Notes: generated by a model not told the origin, from the letters alone. 64,000 nt of DNA from Coriobacteriaceae bacterium (GCA_902364975.1 CABJFQ010000010.1:1-64000), one strand, 5' to 3'. Shown: positions 8,973-18,929, counted from the first letter of the stretch. Numbers and translations: made by a program.

Positions 8973-9701
8973 ATGAAGATCATTAAAGCTAAAGACTACG
9001 AGGATATGAGCCGCAAGGCCGCCAATATTATCTCGGCGCAGGTTATCCTCAAGCCCGACTGCGTGTTGGGTCTTGCCACCGGCTCCACCCCGATCGGTGC
9101 CTACAAGCAGCTCGCTGCTTGGTACAAGAAGGGCGACGTCGACTTTGCCGAGGTCAGCACCTACAACCTGGACGAGTATCGCGGCCTTTCGCATGACGAT
9201 CCCCAGAGCTATCACTACTTCATGCGCGAGAACTTCTTCGATCACATTAACATTGACCTGAACAACACGCATGTGCCCGATGGTTCCAACCCCGACGCCG
9301 CCGCTGCCTGCTCTGAGTACGACAAGATCGTCGCAGACGCCGGTTACCCGGATCTGCAGCTGCTCGGCATTGGCAACAACGGCCACATCGGCTTCAACGA
9401 GCCCGATGACCACTTCTCCAAGGGCACGCACTGCGTCGACCTTACCGAGAGCACCATTCAGGCCAACAGCCGCCTGTTCGACAGCATCGACGATGTTCCC
9501 CGTCAGGCCTACACCATGGGTACCCAGACCATCATGTATGCCCGCATGATCCTGGTCGTCGCCAACGGCGAGGCCAAGGCTCAGGCCGTGCACGATATGT
9601 GCTATGGTCCGGTTACGCCCGAGTGCCCGGCTTCGATCCTGCAGCTGCACATCAACTGCGTTGTCGTTGCCGACGAGGCCGCCCTTTCGCTCTGCGAGTA
9701 G
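8973..9701 (+). CDS. nagB: Glucosamine-6-phosphate deaminase
   Basis: A 242-residue cytoplasmic enzyme that converts GlcN6P to fructose-6-phosphate and ammonia. LGLATGSTPIGAYKQL is the phosphate-binding loop, YNLDEYRGL holds the catalytic Asp, and LGIGNNGHIGFNEP carries the ring-opening His. Typical NagB length. The ATG at 8973 follows AAAGGA; the same open frame extends ~117 codons upstream through the structured leader but without NagB similarity. It follows glmM and crr, so this neighbourhood sets the balance between cell-wall synthesis and amino-sugar catabolism. Confidence 0.95.
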   Translation: MKIIKAKDYEDMSRKAANIISAQVILKPDCVLGLATGSTPIGAYKQLAAWYKKGDVDFAEVSTYNLDEYRGLSHDDPQSYHYFMRENFFDHINIDLNNTHVPDGSNPDAAAACSEYDKIVADAGYPDLQLLGIGNNGHIGFNEPDDHFSKGTHCVDLTESTIQANSRLFDSIDDVPRQAYTMGTQTIMYARMILVVANGEAKAQAVHDMCYGPVTPECPASILQLHINCVVVADEAALSLCE

Positions 9702-9733
9702 CGCGAATCCTGCACCTCGACATAGCCTTGCCT

Positions 9734-9762
9734 AAGGCCTCCGCTTTGCGGGGGCCTTTTTG
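9734..9762 (+). terminator. Terminator of nagB
   Basis: AAGGCCTCCGC / GCGGGGGCCTT stem with a short TTT loop and a T5 run. Confidence 0.85.
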
Positions 9763-10149
9763 CTATCCCCTTCTGTCCACTTGACCAAAATCTTGCCGCA
9801 AGCTTGACGAATGCCGGATGCCCAACAGCTTGATTCATTCCATATCAGATTCTATGCAAAAATGCCACTAAAAGGTCGTAGACGGTAGCGGGTGCTAGGC
9901 GAGTTGAATGACATAGCTGAACCTTGTTCATTTGCGTTACACTGCCGCTTAGATGGGACAAGCTGACAAGCTCATTTACCTGCTTAAAGACCGATTAGTC
10001 GGGGGATTAATAACAATCGGCCCTCGCTGTACAAAAACTTGCCGCTTGCGTACCAAAAGACAACCTAAAACACAAGGTCGCTCTATTCATAGCGCGGCTT
10101 GTATGGTCTTGCGGCTACAGTGTCCATACGGTCGAGTTGAGGAGCGGGC
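9763..10149. other. Long intergenic region before the STAND/SARP regulator
   Basis: About 390 bases without a credible gene. The sequence is more AT-rich than its surroundings and probably holds the promoter of the downstream regulator; I could not assign one convincing -35/-10 pair. A 67-codon frame at 9953-10156 lacks a ribosome site and overlaps the regulator start. Confidence 0.4.
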
Positions 10150-13149
10150 ATGGTAAACGATTTGAGCGGTATAGACGACCTCGAGCTGATGCCGCTGGGC
10201 GGAGGCTATATGGTGCGACGCGAACGCTTGATGAATGAGCTTATCACCAAGGGCCGAAAGGCCGGCATCGTGGTTCTTTATGCGCCCGACGGGTTTGGGA
10301 AGACCTCGGTGCTGCTGCAGTACACCCATGAGGTTAAATGCGACCCGACGCGAGGCCTCGTGCGGATTATCGAGGCCGATCGCGCCATTGGGCGCGAGGT
10401 GTTTATGCAGCTCGAGGTGGTTACCGAAGAACTCAAAGACAAACCGCACTCCCTTATCGCGATTGATAATGTGCCAAACCTCGATCAGCACGATACCGAA
10501 GACCTCATCGACAGGATTCGCGGCCTGCGCGCTATGGGGATAGGGGTCTTTATCTCCTGTCGTCCTTCAAATCGTCAGCTGATTCATGGGCTGGGCGATT
10601 CGGTTAAGATCAATGCGCAGATGCTCAAGGTGCATGCCTATGAGTATTCGGCGTGGGCATCGGCGTTTTCGATCAGCACATCGCTCGACTTTTATCAGCT
10701 CACGCAGGGCGTGCCCGAGCTCGTTTCGGCATTGCAGACGGGTCTGTATGGCCAAGGCGACGTAGCCGGTCTGCTCGAAAACGAGATTGTCAACGTATAT
10801 GGCGCGGCACTTGTCGATCTGGCTTCGCTCGACAATAATGCGCTGTTTTGCGTGGCATGTCTTATGGTTTTGATGGGCGAGGGCAATATCGCAGAACTCG
10901 AGGCTTGTGGGGTGAGGTTGTCGATGGTCGACCAGTCCTACTTTGTACGCGACTACCCGATCTTTGGCTTGGATCCCGCCGAGCGGAGTTTTACGTGTCT
11001 GGGCACGGAGGATAACGGACGCTTGCGCTTGCGCAAGTTGGTGGCCGAGGTTCGCCCCGAACTTGTTCCGAGGGCGGCCCGGATTTTGCTTAAGGCGGGC
11101 CGATGCGATGCGGCGATGGGCCTGGCGGATGCCTTTTTGGACCGTGGGGCGGTCCTTGAACTTGCTGGGCAGTATGGGGTCGATCTGGCTCTGACGGGGC
11201 ACGGGGCCGATATCTGCCGAGCGGCGCTGGGCACGATCGATGCCGACGATTCGGCTCCAGAGCCAACGCCTGCCGAGGCGCTTGGCGTATATCTGGCAGC
11301 GGTCAGCGTGTCCAATACAAAGCTCGCTCGCTATATGGCATCGGTCATCGAGCGCGGGGGCGAACGGGCGGCCTGCGAAATAGACCCTGTTTCATGGAGG
11401 GTGGCCCAGACACTGACGGCTGTTTGCTATGGGGACAACGGGCTTGGGCTCCCTACGAACCTGGCCGTGCCAGAAATCGAGACATCCCATACCGCACTCG
11501 ATATGTTGTCTGCGCATATCGAGGTCAAGCGATGCCTGACCGAGCGGGGAGATGACGGCGGCGTTCTACAGCAGCTCAAAACGAGCAAGGCCTACGACTG
11601 CGAGCTCGACATCGCGGGGATTGTTATACGGGCCGATAGCATGCTGGTGGAGCTCTTTGACGGGTCGTTTGCGGGAACCGACGAGCGCGACGACGAGATG
11701 ACGGTGGTGCGGGAGGCGCTCGACGTACGTGGGCTTAAGGCGATGGCTATCTGGGTGCGCATGGTGTTGGCGGCACGGCGGCTCCTTTCCGGCTTGCCGG
11801 TAACCGACGACGCGGCGTTCAACGAGCTCGATCGTTTTGCCGTGCGCATGCGCGACAACCAGATTCAGTTGTTTGGCCTGTTGCTAGAAGGCTGGCAGTC
11901 GCTGGCAGAGGGACGGCCGGTTAATGCAAAGTTCCGTGCGGTCCAAGTGCTCAAACTTGCCGAGGAGTCGATTGCGTATATGCGCGATAACGCATTGCTG
12001 CTGGAGCGCGCGGCATATCTGCGTAACACCTCGATGGTTTCGGTGCGCGAGGAAGCGGAGCTACTCGATATAAGCCAGACGCAGGTTGGTGGCGCAGAAG
12101 CCTGGATGGTGGCGCTGCATTTGGCCTGTGCGGGCCGAGACAGCGACCTTGCGGCCTGGATGTCCATGAATCGTGCGGGGATTCTAGAGCCATCGTATCG
12201 GCTCTTTGCGCGCCTTGCCATGCATTGTCTGGGCGAGCCGGCGGCCAGGATACGCAAGAAGCTTCCCGTGCGCGAGCTGTCGCGGTACTCGCTGCGCGAC
12301 GATTTGGAAGGGGAGGGCGAGCGCCTGTTCCAGGCCGGCGAGGTTGAAGCCGTTGATACCATCGACCATATCGAGATTCGCATGTTTGGTGCGTTTCGCG
12401 CCGAGCGCGACGGGTTTCCCATCACGGACAAAATGTGGCGCCGCAAGAAGGCGGCGACACTTGCCGAGCGGCTTGCACTGGGCATGGACGCGCTCGTCGA
12501 CCGCGAGACGCTGGCAATGGAGCTGTGGCCCCATGCCGAGTTTAATAGCGCCCGCAATAACCTGTACTCGACGATATCGCGCTTGCGGTCGGCTTTGGGG
12601 CCGACGCCGGATGGCAAGTCGTGTGTACTCATCCAAAATGAATGCATCGGACTCAACGGCGACTACGTCAAGACCGATGTGCGGCTGTTTGACCAGATAA
12701 GCCGTGAGGTTTTGGGAAATCGCACGGGTGCGCGCGGGCCCCATTTAGTTGAGCTTTGCCTTAAGATTGAGCAGCTTTATGCCGGACCGCTGTATGTTCC
12801 CAATGGCTGTAATCCCACCTACTTTTTGCGTATGCGACGCATTATGCAGTCAAAGTACATCGATTGCATGATTAGGGGAGCAAATGCCGCTCTAGAAGAA
12901 AACGATCTGCAGTCGGCGATTTGGCTGGCGGAGTCAGGGCTTCGGCAGGAAACGGCGCGTGAGGATATGGTGCGCTGCGCCATGCGCGTCTACAGTGCGG
13001 CGGGGCGGCGGCGCGATATCGTCGAACTGTACAGCGGGCATATGCACCATCTGAGGGAGCAGGTCAATGGCGTGCCCGAGCCCGAGACGCGGCGTCTATA
13101 CGAGCGCTTGGTGGAGGGGCGGCTCAATCGCGTGCTGGTCGAGCGATAA
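10150..13149 (+). CDS. Large STAND-type ATPase regulator with C-terminal SARP (winged-helix + BTAD) module
   Basis: A 999-residue cytoplasmic regulator. The N-terminal part is an NTPase: Walker A APDGFGKTS (Lys51), Walker B-like SLIAIDNV and a sensor-like VFISCRPSN, as in MalT/AfsR-type STAND proteins. A long helical region (about 280-720) follows. From about residue 740, IEIRMFGAFRAERDG starts an OmpR-type winged helix with RRKKAATLAERLAL and NNLYSTISRLRSALG, then a bacterial transcriptional activation domain to the end. In Streptomyces AfsR the DNA-binding SARP part is N-terminal; here the order is reversed. The ligand and targets are unknown; both neighbours are transcribed independently. 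GAGGAGCGGG precedes the ATG. Confidence 0.8.
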   Translation: MVNDLSGIDDLELMPLGGGYMVRRERLMNELITKGRKAGIVVLYAPDGFGKTSVLLQYTHEVKCDPTRGLVRIIEADRAIGREVFMQLEVVTEELKDKPHSLIAIDNVPNLDQHDTEDLIDRIRGLRAMGIGVFISCRPSNRQLIHGLGDSVKINAQMLKVHAYEYSAWASAFSISTSLDFYQLTQGVPELVSALQTGLYGQGDVAGLLENEIVNVYGAALVDLASLDNNALFCVACLMVLMGEGNIAELEACGVRLSMVDQSYFVRDYPIFGLDPAERSFTCLGTEDNGRLRLRKLVAEVRPELVPRAARILLKAGRCDAAMGLADAFLDRGAVLELAGQYGVDLALTGHGADICRAALGTIDADDSAPEPTPAEALGVYLAAVSVSNTKLARYMASVIERGGERAACEIDPVSWRVAQTLTAVCYGDNGLGLPTNLAVPEIETSHTALDMLSAHIEVKRCLTERGDDGGVLQQLKTSKAYDCELDIAGIVIRADSMLVELFDGSFAGTDERDDEMTVVREALDVRGLKAMAIWVRMVLAARRLLSGLPVTDDAAFNELDRFAVRMRDNQIQLFGLLLEGWQSLAEGRPVNAKFRAVQVLKLAEESIAYMRDNALLLERAAYLRNTSMVSVREEAELLDISQTQVGGAEAWMVALHLACAGRDSDLAAWMSMNRAGILEPSYRLFARLAMHCLGEPAARIRKKLPVRELSRYSLRDDLEGEGERLFQAGEVEAVDTIDHIEIRMFGAFRAERDGFPITDKMWRRKKAATLAERLALGMDALVDRETLAMELWPHAEFNSARNNLYSTISRLRSALGPTPDGKSCVLIQNECIGLNGDYVKTDVRLFDQISREVLGNRTGARGPHLVELCLKIEQLYAGPLYVPNGCNPTYFLRMRRIMQSKYIDCMIRGANAALEENDLQSAIWLAESGLRQETAREDMVRCAMRVYSAAGRRRDIVELYSGHMHHLREQVNGVPEPETRRLYERLVEGRLNRVLVER

Positions 13150-13181
13150 AAAACGGGCGCCCGAAGTACTTGGGCACCCGT
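13148..13181 (-). terminator. Terminator of yhbY
   Basis: Read on the minus strand: ACGGGTGCCC / GGGCGCCCGT stem followed by six T. It lies between two convergent genes and abuts the stop of the SARP regulator. Confidence 0.8.
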
Positions 13182-13218
13182 AAGCTTGCTATATGTTGGC
13201 TCGCCGAATCATTGGCTC

Positions 13219-13518
13219 TTAGACGAGCTTGATCTTCTCGATGTCCTTGCGCGAGGACTCGCGATACAGCGAGAACTTGCGGCCGATAACCTGAACGACC
13301 TCGGCGTGGCAGCGCTCAGCGAGCTCTTCGGCGGCCTCGCGGGCGGAAAGGCTGGAGCCATCGAGCACGGAGCACTTAACGAGCTCGTGCTTCTCCAGGT
13401 AGGCGACCGTCTGCTCGACGGTGCCCTCGTTGACATCGGACTTGCCGATGATGATGGCGGGGTTGAGGTGATGGGCCATGCTGCGAAGCTGCTTGACCTG
13501 GGCTCCTGTCAGTGCCAT
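13219..13518 (-). CDS. yhbY: YhbY family RNA-binding protein (CRM domain)
   Basis: A 99-residue single CRM domain associated with pre-50S ribosomal particles. LTGAQVKQLRSMAHHLNPAIIIGKSDVNEGTV is the family N-terminus; the GxxG-like loop lies in the GKSDVNEG region, and VVQVIGRKFSLYRES is near the end. The ribosome site is weak. A clear terminator follows. Confidence 0.93.
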   Translation of the reverse strand: MALTGAQVKQLRSMAHHLNPAIIIGKSDVNEGTVEQTVAYLEKHELVKCSVLDGSSLSAREAAEELAERCHAEVVQVIGRKFSLYRESSRKDIEKIKLV

Positions 13519-13676
13519 GGGTTCTCGCTTTCTATGTATGGGGCGCCCCGCGACGGGGCCTTAATCTACGTGAGCTGTCCCACGATAGCGCAGGAACGGC
13601 GCGGTGTGGGGCGCGTTTGCCCAGTTCAAAAAGAATGCGGATGCCGAGTGAGTGGGCGGTGCGGGCTGCGAACAGG

Positions 13677-14564
13677 CTATGAACTGGGCGCAGAGACCGG
13701 CTCCCATGCAATAAATGCCCAACGGACCTTGCGGACGTGGTCGAGCATGTAGCGTCCCTGCGGCACACCCTTGGAGCCCGGCTCACCGGCATGGGGGTTC
13801 TCAATCATGTGTTGGGCGATGTAGTCGCGCAGGCAGTCGATCTTATCCTCGTTGCCATGCTCGAGCATACGGGAAAAATCCGCCACGCTCGCTTCAAGGC
13901 TGTCAAAGGTATCGCGACGAGGCGATTCAAAGTACGTAACCTGCGGCAGGGCACCCATCTGAATGAGGATATTAAAAGCATACACAAAGCCATTACTGCA
14001 GGTAACCGAGGCGCCGATAGCGTTCATCAGGTGCAGATCATAGCGCGGGCTGGAGTTGGCGACCATCGTGACAGCACAACGCCGACGAGCCGTACGATCA
14101 AGCTTGGCAAGCGCACCTTTTAGATTGGTCGTCGTAACCGACCGACTGGCAAAGGCAACATCCACCGCTTTTGCGACCGGTCCAACCAAATCCCAATCGT
14201 CATCCCAAGCAAGCTCAAGTGGCGTAATAAGATCCTCGAGCCCGTAATACTCAATGCCGGCATCAAGGGTGCCCAACATAGCGGGGGAGAAGTCGGCTGC
14301 AATCACAGGATGCCCAGCCTGAGCAAGCGGAATAGCAATCGACCCAGCCCCACACCCCATATCAAGCACGGATTCACCAGGCTTTAACGCCAACAGCTTA
14401 ATAAAGTCCCGGGCATACGGAGCAGTCTCAAGCGGCCGAAAATGCCGAGCCCTTTTATCCCACTCAAAAGAATCATCAGCCCGCCGCCGACCAGCCTGCA
14501 GGCGCATCCATTCGCCATTCCAATCAGCGGAAAGAAGCTCAGAGCGAGCGTCCCCATCAACCAC
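13677..14564 (-). CDS. Class I SAM-dependent methyltransferase
   Basis: A 295-residue protein. Motif I is VLDMGCGAGSIAIPLAQAG and motif II is VIAADFSPAMLG, giving a Rossmann SAM-binding fold; a DVAFASRSV stretch follows at the motif IV position. The substrate is not evident. The GTG at 14564 is chosen because AGGAGG lies 7 bases upstream; the longer frame to 14624 reads through a terminator hairpin and yields an artificial hydrophobic N-terminus. The U-run of that hairpin ends about 20 bases before the start, so attenuation is possible. Confidence 0.8.
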   Translation of the reverse strand: MVDGDARSELLSADWNGEWMRLQAGRRRADDSFEWDKRARHFRPLETAPYARDFIKLLALKPGESVLDMGCGAGSIAIPLAQAGHPVIAADFSPAMLGTLDAGIEYYGLEDLITPLELAWDDDWDLVGPVAKAVDVAFASRSVTTTNLKGALAKLDRTARRRCAVTMVANSSPRYDLHLMNAIGASVTCSNGFVYAFNILIQMGALPQVTYFESPRRDTFDSLEASVADFSRMLEHGNEDKIDCLRDYIAQHMIENPHAGEPGSKGVPQGRYMLDHVRKVRWAFIAWEPVSAPSS

Positions 14565-14583
14565 GGGCCAACCTCCTAGCAAC

Positions 14584-14615
14584 AAAAAAGCGACTCCTCC
14601 CAAAAGAAGAGCCGC
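14584..14615 (-). terminator. Terminator-like hairpin just upstream of the methyltransferase
   Basis: On the minus strand, GCGGCTC and GAGTCGC form a 7-base stem (one G-U) closed by a short loop, then six T. The AGGAGG of the next gene follows directly. It could end upstream transcription or act as an attenuator. Confidence 0.6.
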
Positions 14616-14732
14616 AACCAGCATATATCAGAAAAAGAACCGTTCCAACGCCAAACCGCCGCACCAGCCAAGTGGTGCAGGAGCGAAGCGACTGCAACCG
14701 GGATAGAACCCAACTGAGGTCCCGTTGTGCGG

Positions 14733-14864
14733 GAGCCCCGGGGAGGGCAATTATATAAGGTCGATCGCGAGTTCCGCACGAGCCGGAGAGCACTTAATGT
14801 GCTCTCCGTGCGAGTCAGGACTGTCCGAGCAGGCGACCTTATATAATTGCCCTCCCCGGGGCTC
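14733..14864. repeat. 132-bp element with perfect 31-bp inverted ends and a nested palindrome
   Basis: The arms 14733-14763 and 14834-14864 are exact inverted copies that start GAGCCCCGGGGAGGG. Inside, GGAGAGCAC (14785-14793) and GTGCTCTCC (14799-14807) form a second hairpin. There is no T-run. It lies between two genes on the same strand and resembles a miniature mobile element or a large RNA hairpin. Confidence 0.85.
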
Positions 14865-14882
14865 CTCGCCAGTCCCCCTCAG

Positions 14883-16247
14883 CTAGTTCTTCAGCGAGTT
14901 CAGCGGTGCCGGGAAGCGTCCACCACGGTGGGCAAGCACGGTGCCGGCGTTGGGGTTCACCGGCATGATGGGCGCACGGCCGAACAGACCGCCGTATTCG
15001 ACGCAGTCGCCCACGCCCTTGCCGATGGCAGGAATCACGCGGACGGCCGTGGTCTTGTTGTTGATGACGCCGATGGCCATCTCGTCGGCGATGATGCCGG
15101 CGATGGTCTCGACCGGGGTGTCGCCGGGGATGGCGATCATGTCCAAGCCAACGGAGCACACGCAGGTCATAGCCTCGAGCTTCTCGAGCGAAAGCGCGCC
15201 GGCCTCGACGGCGGCGATCATGCCGGCGTCCTCGGACACGGGGATAAAGGCACCCGAGAGGCCGCCCACGCTGGAGCTGGCCATGACGCCGCCCTTCTTG
15301 ACGGCATCGTTGAGCATGGCGAGCGCGCAGGTCGTACCGGGGCCACCGCAGGTGCCCACGCCGATGATCTCGAGGATGCGGGCAACGGAGTCGCCGATGG
15401 CGGGCGTGGGAGCCAGTGACAGGTCGACGATGCCCTTCTCGACACCCAGACGATGGGCGGCCTCGCGGCTCATGAGCTCGCCGGCGCGGGTGATCTTAAA
15501 GGCGGTCTGCTTAATCTTCTCGGCAACCTCCATCATCGAGGCGGAATCGGGTAGCGTCTCCAAGGCAGCGGCCATAACGCCGGGGCCCGAGACGCCTACA
15601 TTGATGACGGCGTCGGCCTCGCCACCGCCGTGGACGGCGCCCGCCATAAACGGGGAGTCCTCGACCATGTTGGCAAAGCAGACAAACTTGGAAGCGCCGA
15701 CGGAATCCTGGTCGGCCGTGAGCTTGGCGGCGTCGATGATGGTCTGCGCGGCCATGAGCACGGCGTCCATGTTGATGCCGGCACGCAGGCTGGCGACGTT
15801 GACGCTGGAGCAGACGCGGCTCGTGGTGGCGAGCGCCTGGGGGATGGACTGGATGACGCGTCGATCGGCGTCGCCGATGCCCTTCTGGACGAGTGCGGAG
15901 AAGCCGCCCAGGTAGTCGATGCCGAGCGTCTCGGCCGCGCGGTCGAGGGCATGCGCGATGGGGGTGAGGTCCTCATCCTTGCAGCACGCGGCAACCTGCG
16001 CCACCGGGGTGACGGAAACGCGCTTATTGACGATGGGGATACCGTACTCGCGCTCGAGGTTCTCGGCGGTCTCGACCAGGTGCTCAGCCGTGTGCGTCAC
16101 GTGGTCGTAGATCTTCGTGCACATGCGGTCGAGGTTCTCGTCGCCGCAACCCATGAGCGAAACACCCATGGTGATGGTCCTGATGTCGAGGTTCTGCTCC
16201 TCAACCATGCCGCGGGTTTCCGCGATTTCTGCGGGCGTGATCGCCAT
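14883..16247 (-). CDS. PFL family protein (DUF711 / UPF0210)
   Basis: A 454-residue cytoplasmic protein of the family once noted for pyruvate-formate-lyase-like structure; its reaction is not established. Family marks are [70 protein letters not shown] and the C-terminal GRAPIMPVN. The ATG at 16247 follows AGGAGCGCAAGG; upstream residues in the same frame have no family match. Relatives usually pair with a small ACT-domain protein upstream, which is missing here. Confidence 0.9.
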   Translation of the reverse strand: MAITPAEIAETRGMVEEQNLDIRTITMGVSLMGCGDENLDRMCTKIYDHVTHTAEHLVETAENLEREYGIPIVNKRVSVTPVAQVAACCKDEDLTPIAHALDRAAETLGIDYLGGFSALVQKGIGDADRRVIQSIPQALATTSRVCSSVNVASLRAGINMDAVLMAAQTIIDAAKLTADQDSVGASKFVCFANMVEDSPFMAGAVHGGGEADAVINVGVSGPGVMAAALETLPDSASMMEVAEKIKQTAFKITRAGELMSREAAHRLGVEKGIVDLSLAPTPAIGDSVARILEIIGVGTCGGPGTTCALAMLNDAVKKGGVMASSSVGGLSGAFIPVSEDAGMIAAVEAGALSLEKLEAMTCVCSVGLDMIAIPGDTPVETIAGIIADEMAIGVINNKTTAVRVIPAIGKGVGDCVEYGGLFGRAPIMPVNPNAGTVLAHRGGRFPAPLNSLKN

Positions 16248-16355
16248 CCTTGCGCTCCTATCTGCCAAAACGAGCATAGTCTTATCTATTCTAACGTGCC
16301 GCACGTGCCAAGTGGCGCATGCGGCACGTTTTGGTGCTCGGTTGTTTCCGTTGTG

Positions 16356-18929
16356 TTACTGCCCAAAGACCTCTTCGGCGATGCGCGCGCTTTCGGCGGC
16401 GTCCTTGGCGTAGTAGTCCGCGCCAATCTGCTTGGCGTATTCGGGGGTGAGTACGGCGCCGCCTACGATGATCTTGACGCCCGGAACCTCGGCATGAAGC
16501 AGCTTGATGGTCTCTTCCATGGCGACGACCGTGGTAGTCATAAGCGCCGAGAGGCCGACGAGTTTGATATCGCGCTCCTTGACGGTCTTGAGTACCTCCT
16601 GCGGATCGACGTCGCGGCCTAGGTCAAAGACGGTATAGCCGTAGTTATCGAGCAGCATCTTGACGATGTTCTTGCCAATGTCGTGGATGTCGCCCTTAAC
16701 GGTGGCCACGCAGATCTTGCCTTTATCGGCAATCTCGCCGGCGGGCATCAGTCGCTTGATGGTGTCGAAGCCCACGCGTGCGGCCTCGGCCGAGGCCATG
16801 AGCTGCGGCAAGAAGAACTTGCCCTGGTCAAAGAGGACTCCGACCTCATCGAGGGCGGGGATAAAGTGGTTGTTGATGAGGTCCATAGCGTCGTGGTCGG
16901 CCAGCAGGCGTTCGGTCTCGGCAGCGATCTCGCCTTTGCGGCCCGAGACGACCATGCGACGAATCGGGTCGTCGTTGCCGTCGGTGTCGGCGGTGCCAGC
17001 AGCGGGCACGGTGTCGGTCGATGCGGCCTGAGCTGCCGCCGGGTTGGCGGCGATCTTGTACGGATCGGTCCAGCCGGCGTAGCGCTCGATATATCCGGTC
17101 GAGCCCTCGTCCTCAACGCTCAGCACGCGATAGCTGTAGACGGTATCCATAAAGCGCTTGGAGCCCGGGTTCATGATGGGGGCGTCCAGGCCCGCGCCAA
17201 AAGCGGCGGCTAAAAAGACCGATCCCAGCAGCGGGCGCGCGGGCAGGCCAAAGCTGATGTTCGATACGCCGAGTGCGCACTTGACGCCCAGGCGCTCCTT
17301 GCACAGGGACATGGCGCGCAGGATCTGTTCGGCCTGGCGCTGGTTGGTCGAGGCGGTCATGACCAGACAGTCGATGAGGATGCGGTCCGGGCCGATGCCG
17401 TAGCGCGCAGCCTCGGCAACGATGCGCTCGGCGATGGCGAAGCGAGCCTCGGCGGTATCGGGGATGCCGCCTTCGTCGAGCGTGAGGCCGACGACGTTGG
17501 TGCCGTAGTGGGCGACCAGCGGGAAAATCTCGTCCATGATCTGCTGTTTGCCATTGACCGAGTTGATGATGGGCTTGCCGGCGTAGCGGCGCACGGCAGC
17601 CTCGACGGCTGCGGGGTCGGTGGAGTCGATCTGCAGCGGCAGCAGCGTGGAGCCCTGGAGCTGCTCGGTCGCCTGTTGGATGACCTTGACCTCGTCGATT
17701 TCGGGCAGGCCCACGTTGACGTCCAGGATGTCGGCGCCCTGCTCTTGCTGGCTGATGCCCTGGCTTACGACGTAATCCAGGTCGCCGTCGCGCAGAGCCT
17801 GCTGCAGACGCTTCTTGCCGGTGGGGTTGATGCGCTCGCCGATGACGGCGATCTTGTGGCCGTCGCAGGGGAGGTCCACGACCGTTTGGGCGCTCGTGAC
17901 CGACATGCTGGGCTTGCGGTGACGCGGGCTGGGCGTGTGGTTGTCGATGAGGGTGCGAAGTGTCGCCATGTGCGTGGGCGTGGTGCCGCAGCATCCGCCG
18001 ACGACGCTCACGCCGTCCTCAATCATGCCGGCGACGGCCTCGGCGTACTCGGGTGCCTGGATATCAAAGACGGTATTGCCGTCATCGTCCACGTGGGGCA
18101 GTCCCGCATTGGCCTGCACCATAACGGGCTTGTCGGTAACGGTGAGCATACGCGCAGCGAGTCCTCGGAGCTCGGCCGGGCCCTGGCTGCAGTTGATGCC
18201 CAGGACGTCGGCGCCGATGGCGTCGAGAGTGATGGCGGCGACCTCGGGGCTCGTGCCCAAGAAGGTGCGACCGTCTTCCTCAAAGGTCATGGTGGCAAAG
18301 ACGGGCAGGTCGGAATTCTCGCGGCAGGCGAGGACTGCCGCCTTGATCTCGGCAAGATCGGTCATAGTCTCGATAATAAAGAGATCGACGCCCGCAGCGA
18401 CGCCGGCGCGCACCTCCTCGGCAAAGAGGTCGTAGGCCTCATCAAAGCTGAGGGTGCCCAGGGGACGCAGCAGGGCGCCGATGGGGCCAATGTCGCCGGC
18501 GACGTAGCGGGCGCCGGCCGCGCGAGCGCAAGAGACCGCGGCGGCAAAGACATCTGCCACGGTGGCGGCACCGTCGAGCTTGTGGGCGTTGGCGCCAAAG
18601 GTGTTGGCGGTGATCACGTCGCAGCCAGCGTCGACATACTGACGCTGGATATCGGTGATGACCTGGGGCTCCTCAAAGTTGAGCAGTTCGGGCAGGGCGC
18701 CTGCCTTCATGCCGGCGGCCTGCAACATGGTGCCCATGCCGCCGTCGAACAGCAGATGCCCCGTGCCCTCGATAGCGGCGCGCAGGCGATCGTCCTTAAT
18801 GCGAAGGTCGTCGATCGTGCGCGTCTTGTACGCAGCGCCTTTGCGGCGTGCGGTATCAACAGGTGCCGCCAGCGCGGTGCCGTCGGAATCATGGGTGATA
18901 AGTATGTTTGAGCTATTCGCCATGTGCAT
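16356..18929 (-). CDS. metH: Cobalamin-dependent methionine synthase lacking the reactivation domain
   Basis: An 857-residue enzyme transferring methyl from 5-methyl-THF to homocysteine through B12. Domains in order: homocysteine module (FDGGMGTMLQ to Zn ligands VGGCCGTTP, ~60-330), pterin-binding module (VIGERINPTGKK to IMNPGSKRF, ~360-620), B12 cap (~665-745) and B12 Rossmann domain with KGDIHDIGKNIV, whose His is the lower cobalt ligand. The fourth, SAM-dependent reactivation domain is absent and is encoded separately at 21159-21950. The 5' end overlaps the preceding restriction endonuclease gene by 17 bases; ATG at 18923 is an alternative start. Its own promoter was probably lost or displaced by the restriction-modification insertion. 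Confidence 0.93.
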   Translation of the reverse strand: MHMANSSNILITHDSDGTALAAPVDTARRKGAAYKTRTIDDLRIKDDRLRAAIEGTGHLLFDGGMGTMLQAAGMKAGALPELLNFEEPQVITDIQRQYVDAGCDVITANTFGANAHKLDGAATVADVFAAAVSCARAAGARYVAGDIGPIGALLRPLGTLSFDEAYDLFAEEVRAGVAAGVDLFIIETMTDLAEIKAAVLACRENSDLPVFATMTFEEDGRTFLGTSPEVAAITLDAIGADVLGINCSQGPAELRGLAARMLTVTDKPVMVQANAGLPHVDDDGNTVFDIQAPEYAEAVAGMIEDGVSVVGGCCGTTPTHMATLRTLIDNHTPSPRHRKPSMSVTSAQTVVDLPCDGHKIAVIGERINPTGKKRLQQALRDGDLDYVVSQGISQQEQGADILDVNVGLPEIDEVKVIQQATEQLQGSTLLPLQIDSTDPAAVEAAVRRYAGKPIINSVNGKQQIMDEIFPLVAHYGTNVVGLTLDEGGIPDTAEARFAIAERIVAEAARYGIGPDRILIDCLVMTASTNQRQAEQILRAMSLCKERLGVKCALGVSNISFGLPARPLLGSVFLAAAFGAGLDAPIMNPGSKRFMDTVYSYRVLSVEDEGSTGYIERYAGWTDPYKIAANPAAAQAASTDTVPAAGTADTDGNDDPIRRMVVSGRKGEIAAETERLLADHDAMDLINNHFIPALDEVGVLFDQGKFFLPQLMASAEAARVGFDTIKRLMPAGEIADKGKICVATVKGDIHDIGKNIVKMLLDNYGYTVFDLGRDVDPQEVLKTVKERDIKLVGLSALMTTTVVAMEETIKLLHAEVPGVKIIVGGAVLTPEYAKQIGADYYAKDAAESARIAEEVFGQ

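Noticed and set aside
9953..10156. 67-codon frame before the STAND/SARP gene
   Set aside because: No ribosome site, no similarity, and it overlaps the start of the real gene.
14640..14730. Possible T-box leader on the minus strand
   Set aside because: A stretch with GGCTGGTGCGGCGG faintly recalls the T-box motif, but the consensus is not met, no specifier loop is seen, and the downstream gene is a methyltransferase, not an amino-acid gene.
17508..18911. Long plus-strand frame across metH
   Set aside because: Antisense to MetH with clear B12 and folate motifs; its composition is that of a reverse-frame artefact.
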